This document shows, in pieces, positions 13,323-20,754 of a DNA stretch of 44,673 nucleotides (position 1 is its first letter; the number at the start of each line of letters is the position of its first letter). Both the position numbers and the translations under genes were made by a program. The stretch covers positions 1-44,673 of the forward strand of contig NZ_BDCC01000083.1 in assembly GCF_001613305.1 (NCBI RefSeq). Direction: 5' to 3'. The DNA comes from Nocardia vaccinii NBRC 15922. Lineage in GTDB: Bacteria > Actinomycetota > Actinomycetes > Mycobacteriales > Mycobacteriaceae. The notes beneath the pieces are model-generated. The model was not told the origin of the DNA. It saw only the letters and a list, made by a program, of their open reading frames with translations, and did no database searches.

Positions 13323-14675
13323 TTACCGTTCTCGCGGGCCTCGCTCCACGCCCGGGGCCTCAATTGTTTTGATGCGCTTCTCTTCTGCGCGTTCGCGGTC
13401 GTAGCGGCGCTGTTCTGCTGCCGTGACGTCCCGCGAGCGCGAGTCCACCACGGCTTGAAACCCGGCGCGTTCCTGCGGGGACATCTCGCCTCGTTGCACC
13501 GCCCGATCAAGTTCCACTACCCTCCGTGCCTGTTTTTCTTGGTGTTTCCGCTCGAGCACCTGTTGTAGTTCCCGCTCCTTTTTCTCCCGCGCTTCGACCT
13601 CGGCACTCACGGCCACGGCCGCGCCGATCGCGTCGATTCCGCGATTCAGGTCGGCTCGGTTCCGCTCTCGCCCCTCGGCGAGGGTCCGCTGCATCGTTTT
13701 CGCGTCCTGCCCGGTCACCCCGATCCCGCGCAGCATTTCGCGCGTCTGTGCTTTTTCTACTCGCCGGACTTTGCGCATGGTGCGCACCACGTCCCTATGT
13801 GCGTCGTGCAATTCCTGCGACGAGAAAACTTCGCCTTGCTCGCGTGCTGCCTCGATCTGCCGCGTATTGTTCTCGACCACGCGCGCAACGTCCCGTTTTC
13901 GCTCGGCGAGTATGCGGTCCCGCGTTTCCCGGTCTGCCCGCTCGCGTGCCTCCCGTTCCATCCGCTTCTCTGCCGCCTGCGCTTTCTTCTCGTGCCGCGC
14001 CCTGTGCTTTTCGATGGTGAGCGCTAGGCGTTGTTTCTCGCGCGCTTCTTTCTCGCGGGCGGCCTGCCAGTCGCGGACCTGCTGTTGGGTCCGCTCTTTC
14101 TCTCTTTCTTTCGATATCGCCTGCTGCTCCAGGGCCAGCGAACGAACGCCCGGAAGCTCGATTTGCAGATTGCGGGTGAGCGTCTTCCCGAGATCGACAG
14201 CTTTTTGCGCTTCCGTCGCAGAAACTACAAGATGCCGAAACCTTCCCTCGAAATCTCGCTCCAACGCTTGAAGTTTTTCGCGTACCTCTTTAGAGAGTTG
14301 GCCACCCTCGACTGTGATCCATTGCCCGGACACGTATCGACCGGAAGCAAGTAACTCCCGGTCAAGCTCAAGCTGTTTCAGTGTTTTTGCGTCGCCATCG
14401 ACCCGGCCGGACTTATACTCCGAAAATTCTCGACTCTGGGCGTTGATCAAACGCGCCTGATCAATTCGCCGGGAGTCTTTCCCATCCGCCCCTAGCCCAT
14501 ATTCGGTGTGCTCGCGGACCCAGCCGTTCTCGCGGGTCTCGCCACGCCTTTCCGCCATTCCGTAGTGGAATTGCATACCGCGTTCATTATTTTCTTTCCC
14601 GCGACTTCTATCCCGGGCTTGTTGGGCACGGAACTTCTCCCGGTCCTGCTGTCTCCGCAACTCATCATCAGGCAT
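13323..14675 (-). CDS. PD-(D/E)XK-like domain with long charged coiled coil
   Basis: A 450-residue protein from ATG 14675. Residues of about 50-115 have a pattern fitting a restriction-endonuclease-like core: Glu55 in WVREHTEYG, Asp72 in SRRIDQARL, Glu86-x-Lys88 in REFSEYKSGR, then a helix with Gln101 (KTLKQLELDREL). From about 120 to the end the chain is an extraordinarily charged alpha-helix rich in Glu, Arg, Lys and Gln, almost certainly coiled coil, with only a short break near 330-350. Nuclease activity is inferred from the motif alone. An upstream gene 48 bp away on the same strand could encode a partner or inhibitor. It resembles orphan polymorphic-toxin ends but has no secretion domain. 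Confidence 0.6.
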   Translation of the reverse strand: MPDDELRRQQDREKFRAQQARDRSRGKENNERGMQFHYGMAERRGETRENGWVREHTEYGLGADGKDSRRIDQARLINAQSREFSEYKSGRVDGDAKTLKQLELDRELLASGRYVSGQWITVEGGQLSKEVREKLQALERDFEGRFRHLVVSATEAQKAVDLGKTLTRNLQIELPGVRSLALEQQAISKEREKERTQQQVRDWQAAREKEAREKQRLALTIEKHRARHEKKAQAAEKRMEREARERADRETRDRILAERKRDVARVVENNTRQIEAAREQGEVFSSQELHDAHRDVVRTMRKVRRVEKAQTREMLRGIGVTGQDAKTMQRTLAEGRERNRADLNRGIDAIGAAVAVSAEVEAREKKERELQQVLERKHQEKQARRVVELDRAVQRGEMSPQERAGFQAVVDSRSRDVTAAEQRRYDRERAEEKRIKTIEAPGVERGPRER

Positions 14676-14723
14676 AAAATGCCACCCATCCCCCGAGGCA
14701 TCCGAAGAGACTGAATTGCGGCG

Positions 14724-15248
14724 TTACTTATTATGCAACTTCCACTCAGCGACATCAGATTTATAACTTTGGGCCGCCAGCCAGATATCGACCCACCCCT
14801 CATACATGAACCAGCCCACCAGCACCATTGCTGGAAACTCAATCTCTTCATCGTGCGGAAAAACAACAGCAGGCCCGATCGAGTCATATATCGGCTCGCC
14901 GTTTCGATGTGGTGCCTGATTCACCCATTGCGCGCCGGAAAAGTGCACAAAGTGTTCACCGACGAACCGCACCAACTGATCAATAACGTCGGCGTTGTCC
15001 GAAGTGACCATGTCCTCTTTATCTATGAACCGCTCGGTTATCGCCGTACCGATGCGCTTCAGCGACTCGTCGTCGTCCCACCATTGAGCCGTTGGCGTGT
15101 CCTGTTCGATATCGGGCAGTGTGTCGTGGACCAACTTCCGTATTTGCGATTCCATCCGGTCCGGCGCAATCCAGTCCGTCCACGCCCTCGCGCGCTCGTC
15201 GACCGTCACCTCGACGCCGAGGTCCAAACCCATTTGTTCGTCGGACAT
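14724..15248 (-). CDS. Hypothetical protein, possible partner of the coiled-coil protein
   Basis: A 174-residue acidic protein from ATG 15248 with an AGAGGGG ribosome site. It is rich in Asp, Glu and Trp (WWDDDESLKRIG; WVNQAPHRNGEPIYDSIGPA), and ends with a hydrophobic strand PAMVLVGWFMYEGWVDIWLA. No enzyme motif is recognised. Acidic, tryptophan-rich small proteins next to a putative nuclease are often immunity proteins, and the order here (this gene first, nuclease-like gene 48 bp downstream) would let the protector be made first; that is inference only. An alternative is a structural or regulatory protein unrelated to the neighbour. Confidence 0.8.
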   Translation of the reverse strand: MSDEQMGLDLGVEVTVDERARAWTDWIAPDRMESQIRKLVHDTLPDIEQDTPTAQWWDDDESLKRIGTAITERFIDKEDMVTSDNADVIDQLVRFVGEHFVHFSGAQWVNQAPHRNGEPIYDSIGPAVVFPHDEEIEFPAMVLVGWFMYEGWVDIWLAAQSYKSDVAEWKLHNK

Positions 15249-15719
15249 ACTGATTCCCCTCTAGGCGCTCCGGGCCGGGCCCGCGGATGCCTCCTCATAG
15301 TCAAGCGAGTGTGACTGGACGCGGGTCATCCTAGCGACTGCCCCAGTGCATTTCAGCTGCTTCTGCTGCTGGTCGCCGACCGAACAGTCCGGACGGATCG
15401 AGGCCCTCGGGGTCGGCCGGTCAACTGCGCTGGCTCGCGCTCAGCAAGACGCAGTCGGGCGGCGAACCAAGGCCGGCAACGAGTTCCGATCGTTACCGCG
15501 CAAGTCACTACCCGGCGTTCCAGGCCGTGTCCGCCGGAAACTCGGCTACCACCCTCGCCGAACCCGCGGGCTCGCGCCGTCCTGGCCCTCGCACCCATCT
15601 CAGCCCCTATCGCCACGCTCACCAAGCCCCGCGTCTCCGCCGCGCCGCGCTGGCCGCCACCGTGGCATCGATGCAAGTATGGTGGAGATGATCTGAATAA
15701 CGGGAGGGGATACTCGATC
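15249..15719. other. Intergenic stretch without a supported gene
   Basis: About 470 bp between divergent genes. The only long frames are arginine/serine-rich shadows. It should carry promoters for the leftward acidic protein and the rightward 105-residue protein, for which CGGGAGGGG at 15701-15709 is the ribosome site. No other structure was recognised. Confidence 0.5.
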
Positions 15720-16037
15720 ATGGAATCATTCGATCACGACTACTCACAGGTTCCGATCACGGAACTGACTGCGCGCTTGGACAATTGGCAGTCCAAGTGC
15801 GCGCTCCTCGCTCATGATTTCCCCGTGATCAAGCCAGCGCTCACCGAGTGGCGCGAAATCTGGTCCGACGCGGTCGCGGCGTTTCCCGACCCGGTCGGCG
15901 CGCTGAGAAACGAGGTAGCCGACAGCGGTGCCATCGACGACCCTATCGGTGCGCTGCTGTGCCACATGGCTGACAGTGACGACATTCTCACTCCGCTGCT
16001 GCGACGGGTCAGCTACAGCCGGAGGCAGGCCGTCTAG
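15720..16037 (+). CDS. Hypothetical protein, 105 residues
   Basis: Starts at ATG 15720, 10 bp after a strong CGGGAGGGG site. The sequence (SFDHDYSQVPITELTARL, WREIWSDAVAAF, LLCHMADSDDIL) is amphipathic and helical, with balanced composition and no known motif. A role cannot be given. The 3' end meets the end of the frameshifted methyltransferase tail to tail (4-bp overlap). Confidence 0.7.
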   Translation: MESFDHDYSQVPITELTARLDNWQSKCALLAHDFPVIKPALTEWREIWSDAVAAFPDPVGALRNEVADSGAIDDPIGALLCHMADSDDILTPLLRRVSYSRRQAV

Positions 16038-16898
16038 GGCTTGCGCCCTACCGCAGCGTAGAACGACACACGCGCATCCAAGCCGTCACCTTCCACGTTC
16101 GGCGACCGGTCCGGCCGCCAGCGGTGCGGCACTTCCACATTCGGGTCCACCAGTTCCAATCCGGTGAAGAACCCGGCGAACTCGTCCCGGGTGCGGAACT
16201 GCGCGGTGATGCTGCCCTCGGCGTAGATCTGCCGGATCTTGGCGAAGGTGTCCGGGGCGAAATCAGTTGTCGCGGTGGTCAGTACGAGGTAGCTGCCCGA
16301 GGGGACGGCGTCCATCAGCGTGGCGAGGATGTCGTGGGGCCGTTTGTCGTCAGGGATGAAGTGCAGCAACGCGATCAGGCTTACCGCCACCGGGTTTCGT
16401 GAGGTCGAGCGTTCCGCGGAGGTCAGGAGCGTCCAGGATCGCTCGGGGTGTGGTGACATCGGCATCGACATACGCGGTGCGGCCCTGAGGGCTGCTGGTG
16501 AGCAGAGCGCGGGCGTGGGCCAGGACAGTGGGGTCGTTGTCGACGTACACCACCCGGGACTCGGGTGCTTCGGCCTGGGCGACTTGATGCAGGTTCGGCT
16601 CGGTCGGGATACCGGTACCGATGTCCAGGAACTGGCGGATGCCTTGTCCGGCGAGCCAGCGGGTGGCGCGGTGCATGAACGCACGGTTGACTCGTGCCGC
16701 GACACCGACCGAGGGGAACACCGTCTCCACTCGCGCGGCATGTTCGCGGTCGATCTCGTAGTTGTCTTTGCCGCCGAGGTACCAGTCGTACATGCGCGCG
16801 GTATGCGGCTTGTGCGTATCGACGTCTACGCCAACAATCCTGACAGCCCGACCGCAGTTCGGCAGTGCGTTGCTCCTGCCAGGTGCTCTCGCTCGCAC
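16034..16898 (-). pseudogene. SAM-dependent methyltransferase (DUF574 family), frameshifted
   Basis: Two minus-strand frames together make one DUF574/PF04672 protein. The 5' part has HKPHTARMYDWYLGGKDNYE, then FLDIGTGIPTEPNLHQ (SAM-binding loop) and VVYVDNDPTVLAHARALL. The 3' part, in another frame, continues with PVAVSLIALLHFIPDD, ending in VSFYAAVGRKP. The frames meet at about 16391-16400: removing one base from the AAACCCGG run on the coding strand restores a continuous T-N-P-V-A-V reading. So this is either a one-base insertion inactivating the gene or a sequencing error. The start is uncertain; GTG 16898 is the first usable codon before the conserved part. Intact members are about 270 residues. 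Confidence 0.82.
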
Positions 16899-16990
16899 GA
16901 TGCTGGACAGCTGCGACGAGTGACGGCGCCACGCGGTTAAGCAGCAAAATCTGATCCCCCGACCCAACGCCGGAAACGATCGGTGATCTC

Positions 16991-17518
16991 ATGAATCCTG
17001 CGCAAGAGCCTCTGTGGGAAAGCGACCCCGACAGTTACCAGGAGCGCCTGGCCCAGGGCAACGCCAGCCAGCCGCGCAAACGCGTCGGCGCGGACGCCCT
17101 GATCTTCGACGGCGCCGGTCGCATCCTGCTCGTGGATCCGAACTACAAACCCGACTGGGACCTGCCCGGCGGCATGGCCGAGGCGAACGAACCCCCCGAC
17201 CATGCCCTACGCCGCGAACTCGCCGAAGAACTCGGAATCCAGCGTGCCGATTCTCTTCCGCTGCTGTGCATCGACTGGGTATCACCCCACGGCGTCTGGG
17301 ACGACTCGTTGATGTTCATCTTCGACGCCGGTCAACTCACCGACGAACAGATCCGCCACCTGCACCTCACCGACGACGAACTCGACGCATTCGAATTCTG
17401 CACACTCGAACAGGCCGAACAACGCCTGCGCCCGTACGTGTGGGCCCGCACCGCCGCAGCGATCCGGGCCCGGGAAACCAGCCACGTCGCCTATCTCCAC
17501 GATGGCGAAGCGCCCTGA
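16991..17518 (+). CDS. NUDIX hydrolase
   Basis: A 175-residue protein from ATG 16991. The Nudix box is at 61-83: Gly61, Glu67, then REl-AEELGI, preceded by the strand GRILLVDPNYKPDWDLPGG. Mg2+-dependent hydrolysis of a nucleoside-diphosphate derivative is expected; substrate unknown. It differs clearly from the NUDIX at 634-1101, with a longer N-terminus and an acidic C-terminal insertion (LTDDELDAFEFC). It is divergent from the DUF574 pseudogene, a pairing often seen in actinobacterial accessory regions, and ends 13 bp from the convergent LOTUS gene. Confidence 0.92.
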   Translation: MNPAQEPLWESDPDSYQERLAQGNASQPRKRVGADALIFDGAGRILLVDPNYKPDWDLPGGMAEANEPPDHALRRELAEELGIQRADSLPLLCIDWVSPHGVWDDSLMFIFDAGQLTDEQIRHLHLTDDELDAFEFCTLEQAEQRLRPYVWARTAAAIRARETSHVAYLHDGEAP

Positions 17519-17531
17519 CTGTGCTTTAGCG

Positions 17532-18443
17532 TCACCGGTCAGTGCTGGGTTGAGCGTTTGGCCTGATGTACATCGTGGGGGCGCCCTTGCTTTGGGGGAC
17601 TTTTCGGATCAGGAACAGCCCGGTCGCGTAGACCAGGCGGGTCAGATTCGGGTGCCCATAGGTCTGCGGGGCGAACGTGGGATCGATCTTCCGGATGACG
17701 GATCCGACTTCGGCCATCGAGGCCCATCCGTCCCGGCCGGCTGCGTTGGTCGCTGCCCGGTGCAGCAGGTTCACCAGGGTGGTGTCGTGTTGGAGGCGGC
17801 CGATGGGCCGCGGCCCGTGCTCCCCGGCCCCGGCGGCTGTTTGTTCCAGGCCCTTGCTGGTGGTCAGGAAGGTGTGCAGGCGGCCTTGCCAAGCGTCGGC
17901 GATCTCCGAGGACATCGCGACTCCCACGGCCAGTGCCTTGCTGTCGGCGGGGTCTGTGGCGAACCGGATGGATGCGGCGAGTCCGGCGTTGAGTACCTCG
18001 GCCAGTTTCGGTATACGCGCGGCGACGATGTGGGGGCCATGGACTTCGATCGCGGCGCACGCCAGATCGGCGGGCATGGTTGCCGCCTGGAAGGGCAAAC
18101 ACGCGTACTTGTCGATGTCGGCCAGGCTGACCCATCCGCTGATCGGGGTAGGGGTGCGGTTGGTCGGCGGCAGCCCCGGGGCTTGTTCGAGGTAGCGGAT
18201 CGCCACCGCGCAGGCGGCGTGGTTGTGGTTGCGCGCGATGACATATCGGTGCGGGACATCCTCGTCGGGCCATTGCTCGACCAGCGCCACGACGACGGTG
18301 GCCAGCATGGTGAACCCGTTCCATCCCGCCAGCAGTACCGCGCCGAGGTCCTCGGCGGGGGCGCGCAGGATTTCGATGATCGTGTCGTCGACCAGCTGCA
18401 AAGAGGTCGGCAGATGCGCGCTGTTGTGATCTGTCCCAGTCAT
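17532..18443 (-). CDS. Hypothetical protein with C-terminal OST-HTH/LOTUS-like domain
   Basis: A 303-residue protein from ATG 18443 behind GAAGGGATG. Residues of about 218-292 match the OST-HTH/LOTUS pattern: LVNLLHRAATNAAGRDGWASMAEVGSVI in pattern, then PTFAPQTYGHPNLTRLVYATGLFLIRKV, i.e. helix, G-W-a-s-x-x-x-v-G, Y-G-x-x-x-L-x-x-L and a final strand. LOTUS domains bind RNA and in bacteria are often fused to NYN nucleases. Here the first 200 residues are alanine-rich and helical, with no NYN aspartates recognised, so the effector half, if any, is of another kind. An RNA-related role is inference from the domain alone. Confidence 0.78.
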   Translation of the reverse strand: MTGTDHNSAHLPTSLQLVDDTIIEILRAPAEDLGAVLLAGWNGFTMLATVVVALVEQWPDEDVPHRYVIARNHNHAACAVAIRYLEQAPGLPPTNRTPTPISGWVSLADIDKYACLPFQAATMPADLACAAIEVHGPHIVAARIPKLAEVLNAGLAASIRFATDPADSKALAVGVAMSSEIADAWQGRLHTFLTTSKGLEQTAAGAGEHGPRPIGRLQHDTTLVNLLHRAATNAAGRDGWASMAEVGSVIRKIDPTFAPQTYGHPNLTRLVYATGLFLIRKVPQSKGAPTMYIRPNAQPSTDR

Positions 18444-19111
18444 GACTCATCCCTTCGGGGTGGGGTTTCCACGCCGAAGCACCGGACAATTCGATAGCGC
18501 TGAGTGGTCGGTGCCCAGGCATGGCAGATTTAGACGGCCTTGAACACCTGGGTCGACCAGTAACAGGGCCACAGCGGGTTGCTGTCCCTGTGTATCCGTC
18601 ACCGGCCCCGGGGCTGGTGACGGTCGCATACACACTTGCCGTCGTGATTTCGAGGCGGGCCGACCGTCACAGCCCACCTTGCTATCGGTAGAAACGCACA
18701 GGCGCACGGCGGCGTCTTCGCCTGCGTACCGATCCTGGTCATAGTAGAAGCACTTCCTCCCCGCCATGCCGCAAACGCCCTACACCAGAACCGAATCCCG
18801 CGTGATCCGGGCATACAGGATCGTGGCGTTGCCCTTCTCCTGCCCACCGGTCATGGTTGCACGGATCTCGTCATACGCCATTGCTACGGCTTCACAGCTC
18901 GAGCTGCGCGTTGAGCGCGGTGCGCGCACCTCATGGGTATGGTGCGCGCGATGCGCGCAGTCCGAATGTTCGGGGACGTCGGCGTGCGCGAAGTGAACGG
19001 ATTCGGCGCAGCTGCATCATGGTGTGGCCCGCATCCCGTCCCTCGTGCCGATTCATTTCTCATGGACTACGGCACGGGCTCGTTCGGCATCGTGGGATCG
19101 GACGTACTTTC
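18444..19111. other. Long intergenic region with hairpins
   Basis: About 670 bp with no well-supported gene. A 106-codon minus frame from 18767 begins plausibly (MAGRKCFYYDQDRYAGEDAA) but then turns into Pro/Arg-rich sequence without a ribosome site, so it is not called. A perfect 8-bp hairpin (CCGTCACC/GGTGACGG) sits at 18596-18623, and a weaker stem (ACAGG ... CCTGT) at about 18562-18591. Confidence 0.45.
18596..18623. terminator. Hairpin, possible terminator
   Basis: CCGTCACC at 18596-18603 pairs perfectly with GGTGACGG at 18616-18623, leaving a 12-nt GC-rich loop. There is no T tract, as is common for actinobacterial terminators. It lies upstream of the LOTUS gene, where it could insulate that gene or act as an operator. 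Confidence 0.35.
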
Positions 19112-19285
19112 TTAAGCGTTGATCTTGTTCTCGTACCAGTCGCGCGCATGGTGCGCGGTCATATCGAGCGCGCTACCGACGGCGGACCAGCTGTCACCAG
19201 AGCCTCGCGCGCATCGCATGACGAACGAAAGCAGCAGCCATGTACCGGTGGGCCACCACATCACCGCCCTCACCAGTTCGCCCAC
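19112..19285 (-). CDS. Small helix-turn-helix-like protein
   Basis: A 57-codon frame from GTG 19285 to TAA 19112. The core RCARGSGDSWSAVGSALDMT followed by AHHARDWYENKI matches the short HTH seen in many actinobacterial proteins (small/acidic residue, Trp, x-x-(I/V)-G-x-x-L-x-(M/V)-(S/T), then a basic recognition helix). This resemblance is the main evidence that the frame is real. No clear ribosome site is seen; ATG 19261 is an alternative start. It lies on the same strand as, and just downstream of, another small gene (19350-19550). Probably DNA-binding; targets unknown. Confidence 0.5.
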   Translation of the reverse strand: MGELVRAVMWWPTGTWLLLSFVMRCARGSGDSWSAVGSALDMTAHHARDWYENKINA

Positions 19286-19349
19286 GCGGCCGGGGCCCCG
19301 AGGACGAGGTCCCGATGCTCGCTGGCGCGGTCACGGACGCTTGCAGCCA

Positions 19350-19550
19350 TCACGACTGAAGTTCATTCGTATGACGGTTCGGCGGCTGGTCGCCGGTGTA
19401 CTCGTCCAGCTGGGTCCAATAGCCGGGCGTATAGAAGCGAGCGATACCAGCGGCGCTCACAGCGAGCACCCCGCTCGGACCGAAGGTATAGCTGTAGCCC
19501 GCTCCGTAATCCACGGCGGTCGAATCGGCAAGATATACGACGAAGCCCAT
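19350..19550 (-). CDS. Small hypothetical protein, 66 residues
   Basis: From ATG 19550 the frame gives a well-balanced sequence (GFVVYLADSTAVDYGAGYSY, then AGIARFYTPGYWTQLDEYTG) rich in aromatic residues and glycine, unlike the Arg/Pro-rich shadows nearby. The beta-strand-like pattern suggests a small folded domain. No family recognised. It precedes the small HTH frame on the same strand and may be co-transcribed with it. Confidence 0.5.
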   Translation of the reverse strand: MGFVVYLADSTAVDYGAGYSYTFGPSGVLAVSAAGIARFYTPGYWTQLDEYTGDQPPNRHTNELQS

Positions 19551-19727
19551 ACGATCAGGCTATCGCCCGTCCGAATCACCACGGCCCAGTTTGCCGGATA
19601 GCTCGAGACGGCTCGAGTGCCGATGGCACGCGATCTACCCAGACCTGCCACCGGCAACGACGGCTGACTCGGCACATGGCTGTGGCGCGGAAAGTCGCTC
19701 CAAGCGTTCGGCTGGCGCGGGGCTTTA

Positions 19728-20234
19728 TCAGTGGATGGTGACGAGCCGAGTACTCGGATCCAATACGTGTGGCCAGCCTCGAGCCGGTGCATCGCCCCAC
19801 CAGCCGCGGCCGTCGGGGGCGTTCCACTCGGGCCGGGCCGGGGGGCCGCCGCCGAGTTGGACGGAGTAGAAGTTCGATGCCTGCTCGAAAGCGGAGTACG
19901 GCGGATGCTCCCGGCCGAACAGCGGGGATATCTCGAGGCGCGTAAAGCGGGCGGCGAAGCGGCCCCCGGTGTTGCTGTAGCACAGACACATTGCCAGATC
20001 CGTGTCGATCCAGCAGTCATCGATCGTGTGCAGTGCGTGGGGCTGACGCGAGTACCACACCACGTTCTCGGCGACCGCGAGCACCCAGCGCTGCCGGTTG
20101 CCGGGCAACAGGTCGGCGTAGAGCAGGTCGGAGGGGCACGCACCACGATCGACGGCCGGGGCCGGAGTAGAGGACTGCGCCCATCCCGGTCCGCCGGCAT
20201 AGTGCTTGTGCCCGGTAGAGCCGAGGGCGTTCAA
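19728..20234 (-). CDS. Hypothetical protein downstream of the relaxase operon
   Basis: A 168-residue protein. The TTG at 20232-20234 overlaps the stop of the preceding frame (TTGA), which favours it as start through translational coupling. The sequence is protein-like: RQRWVLAVAENVVWYSRQP, IDTDLAMCLCYSNTGGRFAAR, EQASNFYSVQLGG, with many aromatic residues and no recognised motif or membrane segment. It is the last gene of the minus-strand series that begins with the relaxase, so it may be a transfer-linked accessory protein. Function unknown. Confidence 0.65.
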   Translation of the reverse strand: MNALGSTGHKHYAGGPGWAQSSTPAPAVDRGACPSDLLYADLLPGNRQRWVLAVAENVVWYSRQPHALHTIDDCWIDTDLAMCLCYSNTGGRFAARFTRLEISPLFGREHPPYSAFEQASNFYSVQLGGGPPARPEWNAPDGRGWWGDAPARGWPHVLDPSTRLVTIH

Positions 20235-20754
20235 CGCGCCTGAAGGTTGTTGAGCCAGTCAGGGCATCGAGGCATGTTCTCACAGTACGCGGTGATCACC
20301 CCGACCTCTCCTTGCCGTGACCCCGGCCAGCCACCGCCGCAACCCACCGACGGGACCATTCTCTTGTAGCGCAGGTTCCGACGGCGATCTGGGGGCACGG
20401 CCGGTGACAGGGTGGCCGGGCCAGGTGGGAGGAAGTCCGGGACGTCGTCGAGTTGCACCGGCGGTGCGATGATTTCTCGCTCGTCCCCGTTGGTGCCGTA
20501 GCCGAGAGCGCGTTCGGCGATGTGCGCGTGATGGCCGCGACGTTGCCGCCATCAGCGACGAGCTGGTTCAAGACGAGTTCGGCGGCGACGCGCTGCACCC
20601 GACCATCCTGAGCCCTCACTCCGCGCTCGCTCCGTGGGACGAACTCGACCGGCCAGGGCCTTGGGACGGCTTCGGCCGGTAGAGCATCGCCCGTAATCGC
20701 CGTGACTCGCAACTGCCGTGCGAAATCAAACGATCTCCGCAGCACCGGGCTCAC
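20231..20754 (-). pseudogene. Hypothetical gene coupled to the relaxase, apparently frameshifted
   Basis: The frame opens at GTG 20752-20754, overlapping the relaxase stop (GTGA). It reads convincingly to VQRVAAELVLNQLVADGGNVAAI, then degenerates into Ser/Thr/Arg. From about 20530 another frame takes over with HAHIAERALGYGTNGDEREI, VQLDDVPDFLPPGPATL and a tail ending ENMPRCPDWLNNLQAR. The switch lies near 20525-20545. Joined, the two make a protein of about 174 residues. Either a single-base indel broke the gene or the sequence has an error. No family is recognised. Its end overlaps the next gene's TTG start, so the order relaxase, this gene, 168-residue gene looks like one coupled set. Confidence 0.6.

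Noticed and set aside
18447..18767. A 106-codon minus frame beginning MAGRKCFYYDQDRYAGED
   Set aside because: The first 25 residues look plausible, but there is no ribosome site, the rest is low-complexity, and a hairpin lies within it.
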